From Saccoglossus kowalevskii (Eukaryota; Hemichordata; Enteropneusta; Harrimaniidae): DNA of 50,453 nucleotides. The DNA lies in assembly GCF_000003605.2 (NCBI RefSeq), contig NW_003128862.1:589886-640338 (forward strand), given 5' to 3'. A program made the translations under genes and the position numbers. Within the stretch, counting starts at the first letter, position 1. Each line of letters starts with the position of its first letter. The notes beneath the pieces were generated by a model that searched no databases, was not told where the DNA came from, and saw only the letters and a program-made list of their open reading frames with translations. Shown piece by piece: positions 14,578 to 28,700 of the stretch.

Positions 14578-17500
14578 TTTAGTGCAAGATAAATAGAGAA
14601 AATAATAATTTCGGTTATTAAGATGAATTCAATATACGATTTTTAAATAATGGTACGTGTTTGAAAATTTAAATTATGACAAGGTCAAAGTCACCAAACT
14701 GTGTATAATACGAGTAAGCTTATCATTTTCCACTATGCTAGCACGCACTATCGTCAACGGTAGAAAGCATAAATACAGCATGATTGACGCTCTTTACGCG
14801 AGGCGACGTTTTGTATAAATACAGAAAGCAAGTAATTTAACGTACCAATACCGCATGTAACTTTGCTCCTCATACAAAAACAAAACAAATAATAAAATAA
14901 CACAGGCGCCGCGATTCTTTATTGTTGAGTGAAATACCCGTTGAACAGAGGGAACAATAGTTCGGCGTATTAATTTTATAGTCGGCTATGATTGTGTTCC
15001 ATTATCCTTTTGTACGCTCGTATTGGAGTACGATATGTTCTTAATGATACTTATTTCGGGTTGAAGAACTACAGCGGTATGTGAACGACCTGTAACAAAC
15101 AAGTTATTGAGCAAATTGTGTATCTAGAGGTGTCAATGGCAATGTTTTTATAAGATCATGCCAGTAACCAGATTTAAAGAAAAACACTTTGTCAATATGA
15201 AATAGAATTACGGCGGGTGACAGGGGATATCATGCCCGTAACACCCTAAATAAGGATTAACTAAAATGTCAATAATATTGTTACTAGCGACGATTGACGA
15301 AGTTGATGTATAATGAGTCATTGTAATATGTCAGTGGGCCTATAAGTATAGGAAAACAAATTAGCAACGCCAATTGTTAAAGTGTTATTTGAATCAATCC
15401 CCGATTGACGTCTGTATTCACTCACACTCTAACGTTACTTGCCTACACGAACTTTATCGAATACAGTCTGTTTCGACTAGTCTCGGTTTTCTCTTTGTTT
15501 TTTCGTTACGTGTTTGAACATGACCCAATAGTACATGTGAATGGTATTCACTTACTTGCTGCTACGAGCTCCGTCGTTCCGCAACGGAAATAAATGTAAC
15601 CCAGTGTGTTCATATACGTTTAATATGTACATATACTTCGTCAGATTATTATGGTTCCTAATATTCACCGCAGGTTAATCTTACAGATAACATTTGTATT
15701 TTGTTCACGATACGCATTAATAACAATTGAAATAATGAATGAACAAAAAACAATCGTATTTAGTAAAATAAATGTAATAAATTATTTAAAAAAATACAGT
15801 TTGCATATAACCCAAAATATGTTTGGAGCGCCTCTTGCGATACAAATAAATACATAAAATTCTCTTGGGCAAAAATGTTCGTCAATTTTATTTTTAAGTA
15901 TTGAAACTTCTACTATAACCGCAGATTAATTTAAAACCATTGTGGCTTGAACTTTGCTGTTAAGATTGAAAATTACAATTTTTCTTAAGTGATAGAATTC
16001 GAAGTAGATAAGCAGTTAGTTTTCACTTTACTGGCACTGCCGTGTCTTCAAAATAGATCGGCACGCGCTGTTTTACCTTTAAAAATATTCTTAGCAATAT
16101 TGCTTTATTATTTCGAGTTTAAAAAAAAAAGTTAATTAAGCGGGGAATTTATTACTTTTTCTCCGTAGAGTCACATGTATTTAACTCCATATTTCGCACC
16201 AGCAATTTAAAAATACAAAAAAAAATATCCAAAGCCTTTCATGAGAATGTATTGAACAACTCCAATGCTGGATAGTGTATATCTATTACTACATGAGAGG
16301 AGGGCGGGGCTCTCATGTGTTCATTATAACACACACAATAAAATCAACATCCTATATCCCATAATAGTATTTACATCTGTTATGTACATTGGGGTATACA
16401 AATGCTATTCCAGACAATATTTTATTATTAAGGATACTGTAGTTTACTTTATTTTAGCCTCACATCACATTTTTCATAATTCCATTTATCTATTTCATCG
16501 TAAACGCATGCAATGTATTAAATAGCATACGGAATATTGCAATAAAACGATTAGCATATTTTATTGTAGAAAAATGAAGTTGACTGAGATATCTACTAGA
16601 TTTCTTGAGAACGTCTGTTCAAATGACAGCAAGTGAACAAAACTGTTCCTTTATTTTTTTCATGACAAATGTATTATCGTCACTGGGAAGAAAATAAGTT
16701 ATTAAATTTGCCGGCGCCACATTCTGTTATTACTTGGTGTTACAGAACCAGGTTTATGCATAATTGATTCACATTCAGACGTCTATGTTGTAAGTTGTAA
16801 GCTTGGGTGAATCAATCTCTACACGGAGTTCCATGCTTTGTACTTCATAGAGGTGACAGGGGGCGCAACGAGTACACATTTGAGTATTCAGATGCTTTTA
16901 CTACATTTTGAAACTAAAAGTAATCGTCAGGTCATCGACGTCGTGCTGGCATTGTTTAAATTAGTGTGCCTAGTCAATAACAAAGAAAAATATTAAATCT
17001 CTTAGGTAATAACTGAATAAAAATGCAGTCATACACTAGGTCTGTCTATTTGGTACGGGGGTCAATTTAGAAGGGCAAAAGGCAGCGAATCCCGGAGTTA
17101 CATATATGGGGCGTGTTAACCCACGACGAAGCGACTAGAGCACAAGCACGACGTTCGAAACAGGAGGGCGACGACGTCACGGCAAAATATTATCGAAATT
17201 TTGAACAATTATAAGCAGTTTGACTTTTGAACAAATCATACACAAAGCAAATCAATTTTATTGTGGAAATATTCAATTTTAGATTAAATGTTGCAATGAT
17301 TTGTGAATATTTGAAGTGTTTATTGTATGCCAAGAGCCATTGCAAGCATTTTATTGGCGTTGATAAGCTGAAATGCTGAGCGTTTCGATCCAAACAACAA
17401 TTGATATTTGAACGATTTGATCGTTGAAGAGAATAAATTTATTCAGTTTGTGTGAGTTTTTTCAAAGTATTTAAAAATACTCAAAACTCGGATAATTTCT

Positions 17501-20500
17501 GAGTCGTAAGATAATCAGGGATTAGTAGTGTTCTCATTCTCACACTTTTTCACTCGACGGGACTCATTCATTGTGGGTTGGCACACCCCTGTGTAAGTTA
17601 TTGGATATAGTTCCCCTCAAGTTAAAATCAATTAAATATATACTTTGCTGAAATCTTTGCGCATCCCGGACTTCCTACGCGGGGGGCATGATAGGTCAAT
17701 TTACGAGATGTGATGTTTCGAATTTATTGTACCTACTTGTTGCGAAATGCACCTCTATGTCCCACGACATGAACGAGTTTTAGGGTTTTGTGTTGCTGCG
17801 CTGCTCAGCGCACGACAGTGTTAACTACGTGATATGAGAAGACCATTGTATCAAAGCAGGTCGCTTATACATTCCATTTCTGTTTTTGTTAATGGAAAGT
17901 CCTTAAACATACACGAAATCTCAACTATCACGTTTATGGGTGATTAAGAAGGAGAGATCCCAACATTTTTTTCATAGTAGTGTTGCCTAGGACGATATTT
18001 GATAGTATTTTAATATGCATTTTTGTTTAGTTCAATAGTTAGTAAAAGATAATTAATAATATTGTCCGACTGGAGATTATTTTCGTCATAAAATATCAAT
18101 CTATCCAGATGCATTTCGAATTAGACGATTTTGTTTTACAAAGTTCAAGCTCAATAGCACGGCGTCATGACATAAGTTAGCGATAATGGATTCTAATTTA
18201 AATTTTCCACACTTACAACAGTAATTAAAATATTGGAATAACTATTCGTACTGTAATATCACTTTTCAAAAGTAATGCGTTCGCACTAATTGAAATAGGA
18301 AATAAATCGAGGAGGTCGCTGATCGCGAATATTCAGGTGGGCATGAATGAGGTAAAATGTTTTGAGTTTTAATTTACAAGCCATGTGAGTCACAATTAAA
18401 ATGTGGCGTTATATAAACCCAATTGTGTATTGACACGAAGCCAAAATGGTGAGATAAAAAGAATTTAAAAATCATTTATATTGTCTTGAATACATATTAC
18501 TATTTATAAAGTATACAGAACCAGTTGTCATCGTCACTTGGATACGAATGACAGCGTGTCTTTACCGAGGTGCATGTCGGTATGTTTCTTCAATAATTGA
18601 TTCACAGCATCATAATGGGTGCACAGCAACAGCTCATACAAGTTTTTTGGAAATATTATTGCACAGTGTGAAACTTACATGTAATTAATATTTAGACCAT
18701 ATTTAGATAATTATTCACAACTCGTTAGTTCATTAGAGCGTAGACAAAATGCTTCTTTCAAATTTGTGTGCGTTGCATTCTATAAAGAAACAATCATATC
18801 TTATAATATATATGATCGCTAATATGACTCACATTTCCTCGGTGTTCTGCGTTAAATCAACGAGAGTATTTTCAATATGAGGGTTCTGATCGAACTACCG
18901 TCGTCTATATCCATCGTTGTATACACACATTTCAAGTTGATACATGCATGATTTGAAGTGTGTTGTTATGTCGTTGCTGTAATTGAAATTGTTATGTGGG
19001 GACACGGACGTGTACATTACACATTTTTGTAAATTTCTATCAAAGACCATGTAATGGTGTAATGTTGTGACCGGCATGCTTTGCACCTGTAAACTTGCAG
19101 AAGCGATATATGGCGCGACTCATTCTGTCAGTAATGATGGCACGCATCTATCTCGCCGGCCTCACTTTTTATGACGTGTAGAATGCACGTGGAACTAAGT
19201 TCATGTTTTGACTTACACAATGAATGAAGCGTTGCTTCATGAATGTTGTGTTTATGTCTTTAAAAAATGTCAGAAAAGTCTGTACCCTGAGCTGAAATCA
19301 CTGTGACAATTCTCAAGACCCTTTGGAACGTCTTGCTGGAGTGCGCCGTTACTGTCCGCTGGCGCCATGAAACAACGTAAACCTCGGATTTATTATAAGT
19401 AATTAATTACATCAAGCGTGGAAATAACTCATCGCATTTTATTGGTAGTGATCACCCCGTCACGGCCAATAAACTCCCTGGGGCAATTTCCTCTACGAAT
19501 TATTAAAAATATAAATCTCAATTTTGTTATCATTCGTCAATTAATATATATTACCGCCAAACAACGGGAATGTCGTGAACAAAAGCATCTCACATCTGCT
19601 TCTCAATTGGCGCGCAACAATAACTGTCGTCTGCGCTTTCAGAGGACGTCTTTTATCTGATGAGAAAAGAATGAATAACTAAGAAGAGTGTTTCCTCTTT
19701 GAGAAAAATAGTTTAACAAAAAGAATGTGATTGTTACTTCATCATCTTTTTTAAAAAGGAGTAGGAATAATTTGTGGGAATTTATCAATTGGGATCACAA
19801 TTTTATCTTTCGTGCAACCTAATTAGATCGTAAATAACCAGCCAGAGAAATGAGTCAGAACCGCATCATCTGTTGTGTGTCTCTGATTCTTGTTCAATTA
19901 AACTCATCAATTGTCAGACATGTCGAACGTAGACTTCGCCGCACCGTTCCAGGATCAACCTACGCTCAAGTTATGACTGGCAGCTGAAATCTGAATGTAA
20001 ATATGAATTTTATTGCACGAACAGTTATCTCAATACGATGCAAGCCGTCTATTCTGCACGTACAGTACCTACGATAACTGTCTCAATTAAAGCATATTTG
20101 GCTAGGCGTTTGTTGGTGACTTGATGATCTCGACTGTGTCAATTATGTCGTAGGCACTCAGTGTAATGCTATCAAAAACCATCCAGTTTTGAATTGACGA
20201 ACTGAGAATAACGCTGGACCAAACTTTCCGTACTGTCGGTACTAGTATGACCTATTTGGTGGTATTTCTAATTTTGATTTGAAAGTGTTTGCATAAGTAG
20301 TCGTCCACGGTGAGTTTAATTTGCAGTATGGGCCTTAATGCTTAGACGTTAATGCGCTGTATGTGTTTGCATGGGCTTACTTCCTCAATGTGATCTAACA
20401 TTTCACGCAAACTCCACGTTTTGACAAACGCTTTATATTCGATACAGTGGGTCAATGATTTCGCATTTTCATCAACCTTTTCCGGAGCAAAGAGTGGTTC

Positions 20501-23500
20501 GTAGTATACGTTTTCAAAATATTTTCTTATTTGTCAGTGCGCCATCACAATGGAAAGTGAGAAATGTCTGAGTAGACACAAGTATCTGCATTGAAACTAG
20601 GATACTAATCTGAGATTGAAAATAGGTAAACAGTACGACGATATTTTTTTGTATTATTTTATGAGGAGAAAATTACAAACATTACAGCAATCTAACGCAT
20701 TAAAGCGTAACTATATATAAATTAGGACACACTATATAGTTTATCAATTTCGTAAGGATTAATTTCCGAATAACGTTTTATTCTCGCGTATGCATCGAAA
20801 ATAAATGATGAGATAATTAATTACAGCTAAATGAGATCGTAAATACACAAACATGTTGAAGATATCCTAAAGTTCACGAAATAATTCAACTGCAAACATT
20901 AGACCAGTTTACGGTGGAATACACATATACAAGTTATTACCGAGCAAGAATTGTGTCTGAATTCATCTGCTTTTATGTTATGCAATATTAGAATGGTAAG
21001 CACGGTTCAGAAAACTCAAACTACTCGGTCGAAATGGATTTGTCTTCCTGTTCTAACTAGTCATTTAATGGACAGATTACTCCGGACGCCAGTCATAATG
21101 TTATTGCGGTAGTAAGGCAGTTAAAGCCGACTAGAGGCGCGCGAGTAAAATTACCTGAAAATCTCATTCTATGCAATATTGTCGTCATTATTTACATCTC
21201 TTGGCACATATATTCAACACGTTCTACGCAGGAAGGGAAAGTTAATTTTAAGAATAACGCAATGACGCCTGCTAATTCTTTGTTGTCTGCGCAATTCGGT
21301 CAGACAGGTCATGTGACCGTAAAGGTTGAAATTCATCGTGTCAGCGTGGTGCTGTACAGTGTGTGTGGCGACAGATATGTTGTTAGAAAGCTAGTGTTAT
21401 TATGTTATCTTTTGAAACCGATGATGATAAAATGAATTTACGTATAAGCAGCAGCAAGTGGGCTTAGTATGCCTTCAAATTAGGGAATAAAACACTCGTG
21501 ATAAATCCAAATTAAATATGACGTCATTTCTTTCTGTAAAATTGACGCAAGCCCACGGTAAATAAGCTACTAAGTAACTTTGCCCAGTGTCGCAACGTTT
21601 GACAGAATGCCCAAGAACTTCAACAGTCTGAATCCTGCGATAGAGCTTCTCGAAGAAAATGCAATTTTGAGTGTGAACTGTTTTGGCCAGCCTGCTGATC
21701 ACTACACTGAAGCAGGAGGAGTTGCATAACATGATTGGCTGAAAAAAATCGTTTCATTTGCATAAATTAATAAGCAAAGAAAAACTCGTCTTTTCAGTGA
21801 AACTATGCCAAAGTCCTTTCCTATAGCCAGTATGGTAGTTAGAAATTGAATTATTCTATCATTAAGTTTATGATCAGATTTCAGTAAACTGTATTTATCT
21901 ATCTTTACCGTGACTGTAACAAGTTACAAAATTCATGGAAAATGCAAAAGAACGTTCATATTTCACTCTAGTTATGATGCTCAAAATGTTTTCAGTAACT
22001 TTTATCAGTGACAAGTTACCTATTGTTAGTATGCATTCCGAAAAAAAACACTGTGTGTGTGTGTGTGCATGCGCAGTTTGAAATGGCACAATCTTGAACG
22101 GAATAAAATCACGAGTAAACAAATCATGATTGTGGTGTTGAACTGGTTGTCGGTTGAATTTATTTGCAATAGGCAAAAGTTAAGAGCCTGTATTTTTCTG
22201 TGATGTTTTGTTGAGGATTATTCTGTAAAGAAATCGCTCAACCTATTTCATCTTCTTGTAAAAGAGACGTTGTTACTTCGACTATGGCCTACGGACGAGT
22301 GAATTCGAAACGTTCCTTCCAGATCCGACGGCGCCCTCTCGTCCCAATGCCAATTCATTTATCATTATTTAGTAAAGAAATCACTTAAATGATGTATCAC
22401 CATTCACAAACTCCAGACACTCCTTGCGCGATATACGTCAGATCGGTGTTGAAATGACGACAAGCGACAGTGTCAATGGAATTGACGTGAACAGTTAATT
22501 TATTTCACTAGGTTGCTTAGTTTCAAGTCATATAAATAACTTGTTCGTCTACGTGTCTAAGTTGATTTTCGTAGGCGCTAACGAACACAACGTGTCCCTG
22601 GAATGAACATATATAAACAATATGCCTCCTAGAATTAATGTGTAATGACACCGGATAAAGACGGTTCTTTAACTAAACTATGTCCATAGTCCATATCTTC
22701 ACGTTCAAATTGTCGTCTCTTATTCAACTGGGTTTCATTAGTCGCAAAAAATGTGTTTAGTCACTCTTTACAAATCAAGCCTAAAAGTCTCCATTGTTTT
22801 AATTCTGGACACTATCACACACATAAAATGTCTTATAAAACTAATTTAAATTCAACCAAACCTTTTTTGTAGACAAGATAGATGCATGTTTTTCTTCAAC
22901 TGTGACACAGAAAATAATAAAACATAAATAAAATTGAATGAATGAGTAGAAATCATATATACTTACTTATAACTAAGATGCCTATAGTTAGACAACTTGC
23001 AGCCAAAAACATGAACAATTCTAAAAAAATCCTTCAAAACTAATTTCCCAGTATAATCAATGAAAAGTCCAACAATATAACCATAATTACACAAAACAAA
23101 CTAAAGAGGTAAAAAGTTGGTTTTAACACGGGGCTCTATGTGAGAAGATGTAACCCCCAACGCCTTCTCGTGTTAAATTTCTTCATCCCATAAACGCATT
23201 TCTTTCTCTTCGGTTGAAAATACCTCTGAATAAATCTCAGACTACTATAGACCATGGAAGGTACTAATTAGAACCTTCTATGTATAGGCAGACTTGAAAC
23301 TCGGGTTTTCGTTTGGTCAGATGCGTGTCACTTTTGTTTTGGGGCTCAAGTTCTTAAGTCAATAAACAACCAATCGAACTCACGCAACTACTATACTTTA
23401 TGTTCGCCCGGATTTACATTTTTTTGCTATTTTCGCTGTAGGAATGACTCATAAAATAAAATCCATCGAATATACCTTCTTTTTTATATTTGACATTAAA

Positions 23501-24219
23501 TTCGTCAAAAATCAGTAAAAATAAATTCCGTACAAAACACCCAAAAAGTCTTTGGTCAAAAAGTGAAAACTAATTCCGGCTAAAATAATGTATTTTACAG
23601 TATAACGTAATAATGCGATGTCCTTTATTGTTTCATCAAATAACGTGAGATAGTGCGAGATGTACACAGGGAGTAGTATTAGTTATGTCGTAGTTCACTT
23701 TCTTTGCGACAAATGCGACAAAACATCATATGCAAGGTATTTCTGTATTTATTCTCCATATTTCTGTGATTATAAACCAAACAATGCTTCATTAAAAAAA
23801 ACATTTACACGGGATAGTTTTTATATTTTTCTTCATATTTACTATTTCTACTATTTACTTCATATTTACTTATATGAAGAAAAGTATTGTGTTCAAGCAG
23901 TAAGTTCTAGTAAAGTACTTTTCATTTAATAGCATTTATTGAATTCTGGGTAATGTAGAATGTGTTTCCCATTTCCGATCATAAACACTGAGACATCCCC
24001 AAACCTTTTTAGTTGTTTATTTTTTGTAGCAGTGTGTCTTATTTGTTAGGTGGAGAAGGTGATAGAAGAAATCAACTTTGATGGAATCGAATATAGATTT
24101 GATGACGGCTGAATCAGGATGTTCTGCAAAAGACTACTATAAATGCCGAATTACGCAAATAACACAAAAAAAAACGCCATGGTAAATACTACGCCAAATC
24201 AAAGTAAAGTCATACTGCA
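14578..24219. other. Non-coding DNA, no gene recognised
   Basis: AT-rich, with only short open frames and no protein similarity that I recognise. One CAGGGGGCGC core lies at 16857-16866 and an inverted AGAGGGCGC at 22331-22339. Around 23119-23175 the words TTAACACG and CGTGTTAA, with GAGAAG and CTTCTC inside, form a weak nested stem. I saw no RNA gene. Confidence 0.7.
22052..22067. repeat. Short (TG)8 microsatellite
   Basis: Eight TG dinucleotides followed by CATGCGCA. Confidence 0.9.
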
Positions 24220-24274
24220 TGCGTGACTCGGACCGGCGCTCGCGTACGGCATCTAATCGCCTAGCTTCACGTCA

Positions 24275-24314
24275 CCCCCCCCCCCGGTCACCGGGCATCC
24301 CCAAAAAAGGATGC
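24275..24314. repeat. Poly-C run followed by a hairpin
   Basis: Eleven C residues (24275-24285), then GGTCACCGG. A perfect 6-bp stem follows, GCATCC (24295-24300) with GGATGC (24309-24314) around an 8-base A-rich loop. It sits in a patch (about 24220-24420) clearly richer in G+C and CpG than its surroundings. The patch could be an old SINE or other repeat; no tRNA-type A and B boxes are evident. Confidence 0.6.
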
Positions 24315-25733
24315 TTAATAACCGAGCTTATTACGTGCAGAGAACATGGAACCCGTCCACGCGATCCGCGCCACACAGCGTAGCCAGAATGCGGCAAAGG
24401 CATTCAGATCTGGCTGTACTAGGATGGTGAAAGAATTTTGGACTAAATTCTATACAAATCCCAAAATATTAGATAGAAGACCTGAATGACATATTTTCAA
24501 CGGTATATATAACGCGAGCTTGTCACCGAGTATTCCATTCCTCTGCGTTCTGCCCTCGTTTTGTTTTGCTGTGTAGACGTCTATTATTTGAAAAGTAGTA
24601 AATCTGTAAAAAAAACATTACTTATTTTACCGACGGACGACTGCAGATCACAACAATATCGATGATGTCACAAAAACGCTTCAATGCTAGAGGGCGCGAT
24701 TTACGAGACATGTGACAAGAGGGCGTTGACTTACTTAGGCTCTAATGGCACCGTTCTCTCATTGCGATAATCGAGAGTTACAATGTTTTCAGACCTTGAC
24801 AGAGATCACAACCCGCTCGACGTAGTTACATGTGTCGTAATTACAAGTACATTCACATTTGTATCTGGTGGTGTTATTTAAAATAAGGTGGTCATCACGC
24901 GTGTGCGTGTTCGAATTTCGATAAACAAACAAACAATGTATCCAACACGCGTTATATGCGTCGCCTAAACCCACAATAAATACGCCGCACCTTGGCGACT
25001 TCTACCAACATTTATTTCACTATGATTGAGTATGCCGCTCAAACAAATGAATGTTGTCAACATTGCAAAACGTTTCAAAGCTTGTCGACGTGTGTTTGCA
25101 TTGTATAATTCATTTCCTGTAACCATGGTTATCGCCACAGTTGCTCTCATTTGCGGTGATTAATTTTACACGCCTTATCGTTTGCAGTGTTCTCCGTTTC
25201 TATAACAAACATAACGCAGACACTTAGACTCATATCTCGGAATGCTTTTAATTGCGTCCCCTATTTACGCAGTGATTATAACTGCATTCCATGATCAATC
25301 TTTTGTAGAGTTCTGAGAAAATCTACAACAATGTTCACGGGGTCGACCGAGATTCCAGTGGTAATTAAACTAGGCCTCTTTACGTCATCTTGTTACTTTC
25401 TTAGTATTCACTCTTTCTGTGATAACTTGATTTCCATCCTGAAAACCATAGCAACCACCGGCGGGAAGTGCTATAAACTCACCATGTAATATATTCACAT
25501 GTTTCAAGCAAACAAATTATAAAAGCATTGAATACATTTTCAGCCATATAAACTATACATAATATTGACAATCCGACACCACGTATACGGCGCTAAATCC
25601 GTGTGTTTTCTTATTGCCAATACAGAAAGTGGGCTGAAATTGTACATTCACTTTTAGACAATGACATGGTTGTTGTATTTTACCGTGTATTTGTCGTGAC
25701 CCGCTCCGCTAGGATTGCCATTCAAATCACTTA

Positions 25734-25770
25734 TGTGTGTGTGTGTGTGTGTGTGTGTGACTGTGTGTGT
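25734..25770. repeat. (TG)n microsatellite
   Basis: Thirteen TG dinucleotides (25734-25759), then one AC interruption and a further short TG run. The six- to eight-residue VCVC-type peptide it produces in a + strand frame is an artefact. Confidence 0.97.
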
Positions 25771-28700
25771 CTTCACGTAATTCGTTGGTGATTTTTTTGG
25801 CTGAGATGATTTTGCTCATACTTGACAGGCGGGTCATACCGTCACTCTAGTTGAGAGGTAAAATCGGAAAAAAATTCTGTCCCACCGTTGCCATGAAAAC
25901 GGCAAAAAAACGATTTTAGAATACTGAATAGCATTTCGTGAACATATGGTAAAACGTGTTTTTTTCATAAACCTCGTCCCTACCCATGTTTCAAAATGGT
26001 TCAACCCTAATACTGTTAGACATTGATTGATGCTAGCGTATTTGGCGCTATCATAACTGACCTATTCAAAACGCAATGTCTCGGCAAACCTCCGATGGCC
26101 ATTCATTGATATCTTATATGTCTATTACGACTGAATCCTCGGACAGTGGCATTTTTTGCGCTTGTAATCCTTCATCAGGTAATATTATCATAACTGTGAA
26201 GCCTAGCTCCCAAGTGAGTTATTCCGTAAGACGGTTATTGGGGATTGTTTTTTGTTTTTTCGATTATCACCGTCACGGTATAGAAAATACATGTACAGTA
26301 GTTGGACACAAATGAGAGAAAAATCCATCATAGGTGTTATCAACAGATTTAACTTTACGATTTCAACTCTAAACTGTACGGTTATTGATTGTATCTTTCG
26401 CTTATCGTTCTGACGATTTACACGGGGTTAGCTCTTCGGAATAGAAGAAACGCATTAATGAACATTGATCTATTCTCAGTAATGAGCCATCTTGTATTGC
26501 AAATTAAATATCAAAGAAAGAAGCTGCATATGAAGATGGAAATAGTTATTGGTTGTGTACTATTACTATTTTATATATCCACAAATAATCAAGTTATGTT
26601 TTGATTACGTAAACCATGTCCACCATGCATAGACAGAAAAAAATGAAAAAGAACATAAAACGTCCGCATGGACGTTCTCGAGAAGAAAACAAAAAAACAA
26701 GTGTCAACTTTTAGTTGTTTGGACTCTTTGAGTTCGCAATTGAAAACACTACAATCTCGAGAAGCAGACTTCCTACTTCTGTTGCACCGTAAATCCTGAC
26801 AATGTATCCCCTTGGGAACTCGAAAGCAGATCAGAACAATTCCTAAAAGTACCAGCACTAACGAAGATTGTGTTAATTTGTATTCACGCAGAAAGTCTCC
26901 CTTGCCCACTAAATCCTTGCCACATAAGATACATGTACTATCTATTCGGTGCCCTCACGTTAAGTTCAACCACCAACAAACTTTCTCGTAATTCAATCAC
27001 CAATCTCACTGATCTCATTTTTCATTAGTAAAACTATCGATAATTTAAAGAAGGGCCCATTAACGATCACAGTTACTGGTAGTATAAATTGAACTAGCAT
27101 TTACAGTCACTATAACTAGCTCAGGATGTTTTATCTAATGTTCTTGCTTTTGTGTGCCGGTGATGTGTGTAAACAGCCGTGACGTCACTGAGTATTGTTT
27201 AACTGAGTTGTTCTGAAATTCTGAATGCCAAAATAATGTTTTCCAGGATTCAATGTTTTTGATATTTCTCATGATTAAATTATCACTTACTGCGAGTTAT
27301 CAATGCTTATAATGACGTAATTATCGCCGATATGTTGTATCTAAGTAAATAAAGTTAGTATGATATAAGCCCTGCAAATGCTTTACTATTCTATGACCAT
27401 AAGTACGCGTGCCTCACACAAATTGATTAAATGGTTTAAAAATTACAAATTGTCAATAGCAGAAATGTGTATTCAGAAAAAAAATACCATTATCGTCCAG
27501 ATTTTTGTTTTTCAATTTGTTCGAAACATCTTAAGCTGAAGACGATATCAAAACATGATTTTCAAACCATAAATAAATTATGCTCTTTCATTTTTTCATT
27601 CGTGAATGATACAACCCATTTGATTGGTTACCTCAAAACTTGCGATGCTTCCCGCTTGGCACAATTCTAAGATGTTATTGAATCTTGCGATAATCACCAA
27701 GCATGGAAAAGCAAACTAATCAGGTTAGATTGATCTATCATATCACGTTAAATCTATAAACTGCTTCAAAAAATACCGGAAACTTGTATTTCGTTTTGTA
27801 TTGTAAATCGCAGTGCAGAGGTTTAACGAAAACAGATAATACACATCTCGGATAAGGACAAACACTTATATTCAAATAAAATGGCCGCCCGAGGGCCATA
27901 TTGGGTGGAATTAAAAGAACAGTGTTCAGTTGCCGATGTGGGATCATAACGTGGTTGTCAAATCAGGCTCCAGTTATATAGATAGTTTGTGATGTGCACG
28001 CTGAAGATCATAGAATGCCACTTTATCATAGTGTTATTTCGTATTCAAGTTTTGTACATTTTTCATTCCGACAACTGCACTCTTTATCTGTCAGGTTCAA
28101 TTTGTCCTCTTCACCAAGCTTGAATCACCCAATCGTTTTGTTCAGAGGTTTGGATTCCGACACTTAATGTCTGTTAAATTTATTAAATTATTTGTGAGAA
28201 CATTTTGACTTTCGTGACTGAACAAATTAAAAAGTTATAAATTTTAAATATTTTAGCATGCATGTATTATATGGATTTTGCATTATCTTTCATGTATTAT
28301 TTATTATTTTAACTGTAGACAATACATATGTATATTACATCAACTTGAAGGCTCTCTGAGGGAATACGTTGACGTTGATTGGGTAGATACAACTAAACAG
28401 TGGTCGCTTACACTGCGCATGCTCGTGATACATGTTGTCACAACTATGCTTAAACATCCCATGACAATTTTCAATATGAATTCCCCTATGTCTGCAATAG
28501 GACTTGTTTTGTGAACAATGCGACAAACCTGTTGTAGCAAATAGCATTCATTCGACCCTGCCTTTCAGTTGAAGCATCTGGTCTAGCATGCTATTCACTG
28601 GCAATTACTAAATGTTTGAATAAAGCACGACAATCATTATACGCGGTAAGAACATTACCCTGGGTCATTATTGTCGACTATTAACACACGCAACAAGGTT

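Noticed and set aside
26589-26909. 106-codon minus-strand open frame with a hydrophobic segment
   Set aside because: No family resemblance, low-complexity aromatic stretches from poly-A/T sequence, no splice or operon context.
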